This document shows, piece by piece, positions 7,561 through 14,123 of a stretch of DNA of 15,204 bases. The DNA is from CAZIOH01 sp964540815. GTDB taxonomy: Bacteria > Myxococcota_A > Polyangia > Fen-1088. A program made the position numbers and the translations under genes. The notes beneath the pieces are model-generated. The model was not told the origin of the DNA. It saw only the letters and a program-made list of their open reading frames with translations, and searched no databases. How positions within the stretch are numbered: position 1 is the stretch's first letter; each line of letters starts with the position of its first letter. Where the stretch lies: the NCBI GenBank assembly GCA_964540815.1, contig CAZIOH010000124.1, forward strand, positions 1-15,204, given 5' to 3'.

Positions 7561-8348
7561 CACGTAGATCGAACCGGTCCAGGGGCCCGTGGTGTGAAAC
7601 TGCACCCCACGTTGACCACACTCTGGGCGGGGACGGGGCAGCTGGACGGGAATGGTGTTCCAGGCCCCTAAGGCGAAGTCGACCGCAGCGGTGTAGGCCC
7701 CCGTAAAAAGGTATGGGAATGGGACGGAATTCGCTCCCCGTTGCAAGTAGGGCATTACCCAGTCGACGTTGGCGCCGATGGGCAAGAACAAGTGAAAAGT
7801 GACGACCGTGCCGCCCTGATCGAGGGGGGCGGCGTCAGCGTCAGCAACCCGAAGGTCTCGTTACCGGTCGTTGTAAACGCTCCTTCGAGCGAGGAGACCC
7901 CCGCGAACTTGATCGTGGTGCTCCGACCTATGTTCGTGAAGACTCCGATTCCGATGGCCATGGCCCCAATCCTCCGTGGAAGCCTCGAAGTTGTATTGAG
8001 CCGAATCCACGGTCATGCCGCCCGCTTCCGCCGAGTTGCCGCAGTTGGCGGTCATGCCACCCGTACCAGGTCCCGCGCCATCGGCGCGCCCCCTGTGATG
8101 ATGACCGGTGCGCCAGCCGAGCCGATATTCGTGCCACCCCCGGCACGCCCGGCGATGCCGCCGCCAGTCGCAATAGCCCCACCGGTGGCCATCTTCCCTC
8201 CGGTTCCGATCTCAGCGGCGTCGGCTGCACCGCCGATGCCTCCGTTTCCAACGGCTTGCATACCCCCTGTCGAGATTCGGCCGCTTTCCCCAGCGTTTTG
8301 AGGCTGGCCGCCGTTGCCTCCCGTTGCCCCAGGGAAATTCGTGGAGCA
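7561..8348 (-). pseudogene. Gly-rich linker plus carbohydrate-binding-like domain, truncated at both ends
   Basis: Decayed secreted protein. It starts at the edge of the integrase relic in a Gly-rich linker (QCSTNFPGATGGNGG, then repeated TGG units such as GGKMATGGAIATGGG). After a one-base shift near 8080 it reads NCGNSAEAGGMTVDSAQYNF and EASTEDW, then, shifted again, IGVFTNIGRSTTIKFAGVSS and TFGLLTLTPPP. After a third shift it reads GGTVVTFHLFLPIGANVDWV, MPYLQRGA, LGAWNTIPVQLP and GVQFHTTGPWTGSIYV. This pattern (NFE..T..W, TVTFH, IP.GA, WNTI, GVQF.T...WTG..YV) matches beta-sandwich carbohydrate-binding-like modules seen on myxobacterial secreted proteins. The IS21 piece removed its end. The signal peptide and any N-domain are missing. 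The linker style resembles that of the lipoproteins at 813-2917 and 3684-5108. Confidence 0.7.
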
Positions 8349-8499
8349 CTGCTTGCGAGGACGCTTTCACCAGGGCATCGATGGTCAACTCGTCAAGACC
8401 CGGGCTGGGTTCGCGAACGACAATGGAACAGGGGGCCCGATCGTTTGCCGCTCGAGACTCGGCATTCTCTTGAACTACTACCACCGCGAGGCAGCGTGA
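8349..8499 (+). pseudogene. DDE integrase C-terminal remnant (copy C)
   Basis: The frame ending at 8499 reads FHQGIDGQLVKTRAGFANDN and SRLGILLNYYHREAA-stop. It corresponds to NHQGLGNVLL and RLGGLLNFY in integrase copies A and B and retains the canonical family C-terminus YHREAA. It is diverged from A and B at the DNA level, so it comes from a different but related element. Only the last about 45 codons remain; the upstream side abuts the Gly-rich gene. Confidence 0.7.
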
Positions 8500-8845
8500 A
8501 GGGCGGCGATGGTTTTCGGGACACTACGGGGAGTCATCCGTTACTCTGGCGGAGGAGGAAAGACCGTACCCCCAACCCCTCGCCTCGCCGGTTTCGCTGG
8601 TCAAGGGTCGCTCGGACGGGAGCTGTCGCTCCAACCTTCTCGGACGGCGCCGACGCGCCAAGAACGGCGGTCCACCGGTCCGCCGGTCGCCACCCGCGGT
8701 GGCGGAATGAAATCGTGAGCAAGCCCTTACAAGTCGTGCGAGGGCCGTGCGAGCCGCGTTCACGATGCTGCCTGGCGAGGCAGCGAGGCAGAGGAGCGGG
8801 TCGGGGGGGCCAGCCCCTATCCGTCATTGACGTACGTATGGCAAT
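8500..8845. other. No recognisable gene
   Basis: Several short open readings cross here on both strands, but none has family motifs or a ribosome site. I see nothing I can support in it. Confidence 0.5.
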
Positions 8846-8975
8846 GACGAGTTCGCACGTGCCTTCGGTGTCGCTCTCGGTACACTGCAGGGTTGGGAAC
8901 AGAAGCGGCGCAGGCCGGGGGACCTGCGCGTGCGCTTCTCACGCTCATCGATCACGACCCTGTTGGGTGGTCAAC
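8846..8975 (+). pseudogene. HigA-like helix-turn-helix antitoxin remnant
   Basis: DEFARAFGVALGTLQGWEQK followed by RRRP is the recognition-helix half of HigA/NadS-type antitoxins ('SQ.EFA..FGVSLGTL..WEQGRR.P.GPARALL..I...P'). One extra base near 8919 shifts the remainder, GPARALLTLIDHDPVG, into another frame. The N-terminal helices and any toxin partner are not found upstream, so this is a relic, not a working toxin-antitoxin gene. Confidence 0.6.
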
Positions 8976-9087
8976 ACGGGCCGATGCGGAAGCGGGGCCC
9001 AATCTCACCTTCCACGAGACGCGCGCGACGTCGCCCGCGCGCTCGACCTCGGCTCGGTGGTGGCCACCGGGTAGCCGGCGTTGCCCA

Positions 9088-9769
9088 TCAGGCGCTCGAG
9101 GCGGCGGCCGTCCTCGCGGAGAAGGCCGGGGATGTAGACCTCTCCCGGCCGCATCGACATGCTGTTGACGAGGAAGGTCGCCTCTTAGGGCGGGGCGGCG
9201 CCACCGCTGCTGCGGCCGCGCTACCGGCGGACGCCTCGGCGGCGACGGCCGAGGTCTCGGACGCCACGCGCACCCGCGGCCTCTCTTCGATGGTGAAGCG
9301 GACGTAGAGGCTGCCTGAGCCGCGGTCCATCGTCCCGGCGTTCGCGGCGTTGGCGCCCACGAGGCCGAAGGTCTTGCGCGAGGTCGCGACCTCGCCACGC
9401 ACCTTCACGTCGGCGAAGGCACGCCCCCGATAGAATCCCACCAGGCGCTCCCCGTCGAGCTCGACCTGGCGGGCCGTGACATAGCCGCCTCCGTTTCCGA
9501 AACCGATGTAGCCGAGGAAGGAGAAGGTCTTGACCGTCACCGGTTCCGCGAGGGTGTCGGCGTCGAATGCCTGGTTCCCGGCGAAGATCCGCTTGTGCTC
9601 GGCCACCTGCAGGCTGACAGCCACGTTCTTGTTGGTGCGGTCGAGGTGTGCTCCTGGTCGTACCTGCTCCCCGCGCGTGAGGTGGTGCCGGAAGGTCCTC
9701 CCCTGATTCCGCTCCGGTCAGGCTCTCGCCGCCGAGGAGGTCGACGAGCGACGGGCCCCGGCGCGTCAC
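9088..9769 (-). pseudogene. Unrecognised gene downstream of methyltransferase, probably frameshifted
   Basis: Not recognised. A GTG at 9769-9767 overlaps the methyltransferase stop (GTGA), which suggests translational coupling, and reads VTRRGPSLVDLLGGESLTG. A shift near 9710 is needed to reach the next protein-like frame: VRPGAHLDRTNKNVAVSLQV, AEHKRIFAGNQAFDAD, TVKTFSFLGYIGFGNGGGYV and GSGSLYVRFTIEERPRVRV. It then enters an Ala-rich tail. The middle looks beta-strand rich. Another frame after about 9184 (FLVNSMSMRPGEVYIPGLL) may be its continuation or a separate relic. Start, end and the number of shifts are uncertain. Confidence 0.4.
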
Positions 9770-10590
9770 GGTTTGTTGAAGGCGAGGCAGAAGCGATCGC
9801 TGGTGCCACGCCGCGGGCCGGCCACCGAAGGCGACGAGTTCCAGTCGCGCGCATCGGCGGGGTTGCGGAGGAAACTCCCCTCCTCGCCCAGCGTGAAGGC
9901 GGCCGCCACCACTTCGTTGCGAACCACCTTTTCGTCGATGCGGTGAAGGGTCTCCGCCGACTCGACGCCGGTGCCCGCCTTGGCGGAGGAGTCGCACACT
10001 ACGTACCTGCCGCAGCTCTTCAGGGACGCGAACACCGCGGTGTTCATGCGCGTCCGATCCACGTGGCTCCAGACCGCGTCATGGTAGATGATGTTGCTGA
10101 CGACGAGGTCGAGTTCGCGGACCGCTGGACCGAATGGGTCGTCGAGCTCGCGATCGAGCCGCATGACGTTCTGGTTGACGGGGAGCTCGAGGCGGGCGGT
10201 CCAGGGTCGCTCCGCGAACCTGGCGAGGATGGCCGGCGTGTTCTGGCCATAGACGACGCCGGTCGGGCCGACGGCGCGCGCCAGGAGTTCCGTGGTGTAG
10301 CCGCCGCCGGCGAAGAACTCCGCCACCCGCATCCCCGGCCTCACCGCAAGGAAGCGGAGGAACTGAGCGGGCTTCCGCCCGGCATCGAGCTTGCGGTCGT
10401 CCTCGCTGCGATCCGGCGCGGCGACGATCTCCTCCGCGGAAGGTGCGCTGGCCGGCGTGGCGGGGGCGGCAGCAGAGGGCGCCGCCCCGGGGTGGGAGCA
10501 GCTGCCGGCGCTCGCCAGGCAGGCCAGGGCCAGCCAGGACGGCCATGACATCATGGACACTGGGGACCGCGGCGGTCGTTCCCGGGGCAT
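9766..10590 (-). CDS. Class I SAM-dependent methyltransferase-like protein with N-terminal export signal
   Basis: 274 residues from ATG 10590. That start was preferred to ATG 10554 because it supplies the basic n-region (MPRERPPRSP) before the hydrophobic stretch WLALACLASAGSC. Residues 31-55 are Ala/Pro-rich. The Rossmann core begins at about 84, with SAM-binding motif I VAEFFAGGGYTTELLARAVG at 89-108, then GVVYGQN, DLVVSNIIYHDAVW and GRYVVCDSSAKAGTG. The C-terminus ends DRFCLAFNKP. This fits the predicted methyltransferase group (COG4798-like), members of which often carry signal peptides. The lipobox is non-canonical (AGSC), so this could be a lipoprotein or a cleaved periplasmic protein. 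The substrate is unknown. It overlaps the next minus-strand gene by four bases. Confidence 0.82.
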   Translation of the reverse strand: MPRERPPRSPVSMMSWPSWLALACLASAGSCSHPGAAPSAAAPATPASAPSAEEIVAAPDRSEDDRKLDAGRKPAQFLRFLAVRPGMRVAEFFAGGGYTTELLARAVGPTGVVYGQNTPAILARFAERPWTARLELPVNQNVMRLDRELDDPFGPAVRELDLVVSNIIYHDAVWSHVDRTRMNTAVFASLKSCGRYVVCDSSAKAGTGVESAETLHRIDEKVVRNEVVAAAFTLGEEGSFLRNPADARDWNSSPSVAGPRRGTSDRFCLAFNKP

Positions 10591-10888
10591 GGGCTCTCGA
10601 GGGATACGAGTTCCCGTCTCCTTTGTCAGAAGCATCCACGAAGGGTCGCAGGCCTGGATGGGGTGACAGCTCGCGATACACGATGATGCCTCCTCTGGCG
10701 GCGGCAAAGGATCTAGCACCTTGGCCCCCGCTGCGAGCGTCGTCGGTGAAGGGCGGGACCCGAGCATGCGCGGTAGTCGACGTCGAACAGGGCTCTTCCC
10801 ACAGTGAGTGAGGACGGCCGTCACCGCGCCGCCTTAGGTCGATTCTATCGAACGCCGAGCGGCCTGGCTGGCCTGTCGGCCGCCCGCG

Positions 10889-12241
10889 TCAGACTGCATC
10901 GCTGCGGGATGAGGAGCGCCCCGGCCGAATCCGAAGCCGACCGAGTGGGGTGAAGAGGCCTGCCGCCACCACGGCCGCGAGCGCCCAGGCAAGACCCGCG
11001 AGGGTGCGCGCCGCTCCGAAGGTTGCGGCCAATCTGGTCACGATCGGCGCGCCCGCGCTAGCGGCGGCGAAGGTGATGGTCATGCTGGCGGCCGTGACCC
11101 GGCCGAGGAGGGGGTCGGGCGTCAGGGCTTGCCGCAAGGACTGATAGGGCACGGCCCGAACTGTGAGCCCCATAGCCCACAGGCCCGCCCCGAACGCGGT
11201 GGTCCCCACGCCGCGAACATTGGCCGCCACCAGCAGCCCGAGGGCCTGAATGCCCGTGCCGAGCAACACGCCGCTTCCGCCGCCATAGGCGCCACTTCCG
11301 TTGCCGTCCGCGCCATCGTCCGGGCGCGCCCTCAGGAGCCTGGGTGCTCCGACTGCTCCCACCACCGCACCGATCGCGGCCGCCCCTAGACACGCACCGA
11401 CGGCTCGACTCGACTGTCCGAGCTCCTGGCGCAGACGAAAGACGAACAGATCAATCACCGCCGCGCTGAGCCCGGCACTCCCCAGAAAAGAGACCACCGC
11501 GACGAGCGCCAGTGCCATCCGCAAGACGCGCTGCCCGAGCAGAAAGCGCACCCCCGCCAACAACGCGCCTGGGCCCAGCCCCGCCTGCCCATTCTCCGCT
11601 TCCCCGCCGGCATCGCGGCCTTCGAGCTCGCCTCCGCCTTCGCGGCGAAAGCGCACGAGTGACAGGGTCAGCGCCGAGATCCCGAACGACGCCGCATCGA
11701 ACACCAGCGTCGTTGCCACCCCGAGGCGCGTCGCGAGCGCCCCAGCCGCGAGCGGCCCAAGCACGTACACCAGCGCCTGGCTGGCCTGGAGCGACCCGTT
11801 GGCCCGGCCGAGCTCGTCGAGTTCGACCACGTTGGGGATGGCGGCGACGTATCCCACCCAGAACAGATTCCCGAAGACGCCACCGAGCGCGGACACGACG
11901 TAAACCAGCCAGAGGCTGCGGTGCCCGAGCCACCACGCCACCGGCAGCGTCAGGTAGAGGGCCAGCCGCAGCAGATCGCACGCGATCATCAGCCGCCGTC
12001 GGTGGACGCGGTCCATCACGATCCCCGAGACCATCCCGGTCGCGACCTGGGCTACGCCCGCCGTGGCCGTCACGAGGCCCATCTGCTGGACTGAGCCAGT
12101 GACCTCCAGCACCAGGAGCGGCATGGCGACGAACGCAAACGCATCCCCGAAGGCCGAGATGGTCTGCCCCGCCCAGAACAGGCGGAAGTCGCGGTTCCGT
12201 CCCAGCGGCGCCGACGAGGGCATTCGGGCACGCGTGCTCAT
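10889..12241 (-). CDS. MFS transporter (probable multidrug/efflux type)
   Basis: Major facilitator superfamily membrane protein of 450 residues. The N-terminus RNRDFRLFWAGQTISAFGDA is typical of the MFS_3/enterobactin-exporter-like group. The loop 2-3 motif A-like sequence GIVMDRVHRRRL is at 73-84. About 12 hydrophobic segments are visible: roughly six before the hydrophilic central loop at about 205-230 (GGELEGRDAGGEAENGQAG) and six after, with a second Gly-rich loop near 310-325. ATG 12241 has only a weak upstream GCGGG; ATG 12223 is an alternative. The frame is intact, unlike many neighbours. It is transcribed divergently from the nucleotidyltransferase-like gene. The substrate cannot be told from sequence; drug or siderophore efflux is an inference. 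Confidence 0.9.
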   Translation of the reverse strand: MSTRARMPSSAPLGRNRDFRLFWAGQTISAFGDAFAFVAMPLLVLEVTGSVQQMGLVTATAGVAQVATGMVSGIVMDRVHRRRLMIACDLLRLALYLTLPVAWWLGHRSLWLVYVVSALGGVFGNLFWVGYVAAIPNVVELDELGRANGSLQASQALVYVLGPLAAGALATRLGVATTLVFDAASFGISALTLSLVRFRREGGGELEGRDAGGEAENGQAGLGPGALLAGVRFLLGQRVLRMALALVAVVSFLGSAGLSAAVIDLFVFRLRQELGQSSRAVGACLGAAAIGAVVGAVGAPRLLRARPDDGADGNGSGAYGGGSGVLLGTGIQALGLLVAANVRGVGTTAFGAGLWAMGLTVRAVPYQSLRQALTPDPLLGRVTAASMTITFAAASAGAPIVTRLAATFGAARTLAGLAWALAAVVAAGLFTPLGRLRIRPGRSSSRSDAV

Positions 12242-12385
12242 CCCGCAAATATATGACGCACGGGCGTTCCGCGGGTGCCCTCGTGCCGCGCGCCATGGTG
12301 CTCGCCAGCAGCCTGTAGGCCGGCCGCGGAAGTGCGGCGCGAAGCCCGCGAGGCGAAGCTCCGCGGTCAGCCACCTGTGTAAAGC

Positions 12386-12413
12386 TTGACATATTGGTTC
12401 TGCTCGTTACATT
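12386..12413 (+). promoter_or_regulatory. Sigma-70-like promoter of the nucleotidyltransferase/XRE pair
   Basis: TTGACA at 12386-12391, a 16-base spacer and TACATT at 12408-12413. The -35 box is a perfect consensus match in an otherwise high-GC context. Transcription would begin near 12420 and read into the gene pair. Confidence 0.6.
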
Positions 12414-12925
12414 TGCAATGTGCTCCGCTCCCCGTATTCCACGACGACGGCCTGCTTCCCGCGGGGGACTACGAGCTCACGCTCGACGAGCTTCGCGCGT
12501 CGGCGCTGGTCTCCGGAAACGGGGTGCGATCGAGCACTTTGGACGCCCGATGGCGAGCTCACCTGGTCGAGAGTCTCGCGACGATCGTGCGGCAGCTCTG
12601 GCAGGTCGGCGTTCGCGACATCTTCGCCGACGGCTCGTTCGTCGAGGACAAAGATCATCCGAACGACATTGATGGCTACTACGTCTGCGACCTGAAGACA
12701 TTTGCGAGCGGCGAGCTGCAGCGCCAGCTCAACCTGCTCGATCCCCACAAGGTCTGGACGTGGGATCCCACCGAACGGCGCGCATTCCGCGGGTACCCGA
12801 AGAAGCAGTTGCCGATGTGGCATCAGTATCGCGTCGAGCTCTACCCGCACTATGGTCAGTTCTTTGGGATCCGAGATTCGTTCGGTAACGAGCTCGAGTT
12901 TCCCGGCATTTCGCCTCTCCCGTAG
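12386..12925 (+). CDS. Nucleotidyltransferase-fold protein, candidate toxin of a TA-like pair
   Basis: Up to 179 residues. Numbering from TTG 12386, the nucleotidyltransferase signature GSFVEDKDHPNDIDGYYV is at 83-100: Gly-Ser, then Asp-x-Asp at 94/96. A likely third acidic residue is E151 in YRVELYP. The N-terminal motif LPVFHDDGLLPAGDYELT is typical of a family of small uncharacterised proteins (DUF6932-like). The start is unresolved: TTG 12386 coincides with the -35 box and TTG 12413 with the -10 box, and no ATG or GTG is in frame before VFHDDG. The real start may be obscured by a base change near 12419, or a later GTG (V47) may be used. The XRE gene begins 42 bases downstream. A toxin role is inferred from fold, size and pairing, in the manner of nucleotidyltransferase toxins such as AbiEii/MenT. 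Confidence 0.75.
   Translation: MTYWFCSLHLQCAPLPVFHDDGLLPAGDYELTLDELRASALVSGNGVRSSTLDARWRAHLVESLATIVRQLWQVGVRDIFADGSFVEDKDHPNDIDGYYVCDLKTFASGELQRQLNLLDPHKVWTWDPTERRAFRGYPKKQLPMWHQYRVELYPHYGQFFGIRDSFGNELEFPGISPLP
12409..12421. promoter_or_regulatory. Small inverted repeat over the -10 box, candidate operator
   Basis: ACATT-TGC-AATGT is a perfect 5-bp inverted repeat overlapping the -10 element and the predicted transcription start. Its position suits autorepression by the XRE protein encoded second in the unit. It is short, so chance occurrence is possible. Confidence 0.4.
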
Positions 12926-12967
12926 GGACGGCAAGCCGAGGGGCATCATCAAGATTGGAGGAGCGCC

Positions 12968-13429
12968 ATGATCCGCAACGAGTCTGAATACAAGGAGGCG
13001 GTGCAGCGCCTGGCGGACGAGCGAAAGCGTCTGTCCGACCACCGGGCGGCGCTCGCCAAGACGGGGCTGACCAAGACCGAGCTCAAGCGGGCGATGGACC
13101 CGCTCCGCTCCTTTCATCTTCAGCTCGAGGAGGAGGTGGAGGCCTACGATCGCCTGAAGCGCGGCGATCTCGGCGAGCTCGAGAACCTTCACGGACTCGG
13201 GCGCACGCTGGTCGCGCTTCGCATCGCCCTTGGCCTTACCCAGAGGCAGCTCGCCGAGCGTCTCGACGTGAACGAATCGCAGGTGTCGCGCGACGAGCGC
13301 AACGAGTACCACGGCGTCACCGTCGACCGTGCAAGTCGGATCCTCGACGCCCTGGGGGTGAGTCTGAAGAGCGCGTTCGAGGGGCCCGTACTCGAAAAGT
13401 CGACGGCGATCGCAAACGACGATCCTTAG
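12968..13429 (+). CDS. XRE-family helix-turn-helix regulator, candidate antitoxin
   Basis: 153 residues from ATG 12968, with GGAGG six bases upstream. Residues 1-75 are charged and helical (AVQRLADERKRLSDHRAALA; LQLEEEVEAYDRLKRGDL), probably a dimerising or partner-binding coil. Residues 80-135 are a Cro/CI-type helix-turn-helix: LVALRIALGLTQRQLAERLD, then NESQVSRDERNEYHG as recognition helix and loop, then RASRILDALGVSL. It lies 42 bases after the nucleotidyltransferase-fold gene and very probably shares its transcript. This is the usual toxin-first or XRE-antitoxin layout, so autorepression at the palindrome near 12415 and neutralisation of the partner are reasonable inferences. It could instead be a plain regulator. 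Confidence 0.85.
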   Translation: MIRNESEYKEAVQRLADERKRLSDHRAALAKTGLTKTELKRAMDPLRSFHLQLEEEVEAYDRLKRGDLGELENLHGLGRTLVALRIALGLTQRQLAERLDVNESQVSRDERNEYHGVTVDRASRILDALGVSLKSAFEGPVLEKSTAIANDDP

Positions 13430-13549
13430 CTCGGTCGTTCGCGGGGCGCCGCGCTGCTCCGAGTTCAGCTACCCGGAGCTCGAGGACTTCGGCACCGACG
13501 TCCTTTGACGGCTTCTCCTGCAGGGCGCGAAGCGCGTCGGTCCGTGGTA

Positions 13550-13615
13550 GGCGGGCAACAGCAACGGCGTTAATCCCGCCCCTCGGAGCATTTGCCGGAA
13601 CTCCTTCGGGTACGG
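13550..13615 (-). pseudogene. Inverted fragment of integrase copy B
   Basis: Read on the minus strand this gives YPKEFRQMLRGAGLTPLLLP followed by A. It corresponds to TTEFRQMLRGTGLEPLLLPA of copy A (about 145-203). On the plus strand the next base starts the following part of the same gene (RSPNLNAYAER). The piece has therefore been flipped in place relative to the rest of copy B. Upstream, 13430-13549 shows no integrase sequence, only a short protein-like reading SEFSYPELEDFGTDVL-stop. Confidence 0.75.
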
Positions 13616-13906
13616 AGCGGAGTCCGAACTTGAACGCCTATGCCGAGAGATTTGTGCTCTCGATCAAAAGCGAATGCTTGGACCGAATCGTACCGCTGGG
13701 GGAAAGACATCTCCGGCGGGCCATCGTGGAGTACCTCGCCCACTACCACGGCGAACGGAACCACCAAGGTCTTGGCAATGTGCTGCTCAGGGGATCGCCT
13801 GACTCGGCGAATGAGAACGGCCGAGCGCAACGGCGCGAGCGGCTCGGCGGCCTTCTGAATTTCTATAATCGGAACCGCGGCCTGATCGGGGCTCGATCAG
13901 ATTTTG
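13616..13906 (+). pseudogene. DDE integrase C-terminal remnant (copy B)
   Basis: Reads in one clean frame SPNLNAYAERFVLSIKSECL, DRIVPLGERHLRRAIVEYLA, HYHGERNHQGLGNVLLRG, then RRERLGGLLNFYNRN. It includes the catalytic Glu (NAYAER) of the rve core and the whole C-terminus, but the upstream core is lost and the adjoining 66 bases are inverted. It is very similar at DNA level to copy A (208-479), without copy A's indels. It ends with the shared TCGATCAGATTTTG at 13893-13906, a likely transposon end. It also lacks the YHREAA ending seen in copy C. Confidence 0.85.
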
Positions 13907-13921
13907 GACACGACGGGGACC

Positions 13922-14106
13922 TGGGCTGGGCGCTCTGGATGGTGGCGAGGGCGACGCCGAGCCGCTTGTTTTCGACGATGGCCCCCTGGGTGACGTTGGG
14001 ATTCTCGTCGAAGCGGCGATAGGGGAGCGCGCCGCCGGCCCCAGCGTGAATCTCCACGCGTCCGTCTTCCCATTCGTGAACCCGCCCAGTACCAACTTGG
14101 GCCGGG
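13922..14106 (-). pseudogene. ISNCY-like transposase C-terminal remnant (second copy)
   Basis: Minus-strand reading QVGTGRVHEWEDGRVEIHAG, then ALPYRRFDENPNVTQGAIVE and NKRLGVALATIQSAQ. It matches the plus-strand tail at 3375-3612 through IQSAQ (about 13926) and then stops at the integrase copy B end, so the basic C-terminus is missing. The 'DGRV.I...LPYR.FD....V.QGAI.ENK.LG' pattern is that of ISNCY-like integrase-core transposases. Its other edge lies within about 20 bases of the tgt start codon. Confidence 0.55.
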
Positions 14107-14123
14107 CGCTGTTACGGTGCCGC

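Noticed and set aside
6203..7621. Long minus-strand open frame of 472 codons
   Set aside because: Only its first about 110 codons (from the 7621 end) are real IstA coding; the rest is IstA read out of frame and then antisense to the IS3 and IS630 pieces.
9595..10548. Plus-strand open frame of 317 codons opposite the methyltransferase
   Set aside because: The minus frame has SAM motif I and a natural stop; the plus frame is its antisense without recognisable domains.
11451..12392. Long second frame on the minus strand over the MFS gene
   Set aside because: The MFS frame has proper membrane segments and motif A; this frame is Arg/Gly-rich and without hydrophobic helices.
12407..13312. Minus-strand 301-codon frame across the nucleotidyltransferase/XRE pair
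   Set aside because: Both plus-strand genes have clear motifs and the second a ribosome site; the antisense frame has none.
13430..13480. Possible terminator hairpin after the XRE gene (CTCGG...CCGAG with inner GCGG/CCGC)
   Set aside because: The stem is interrupted by a long imperfect interior and there is no T-run after it, so I cannot call a terminator.
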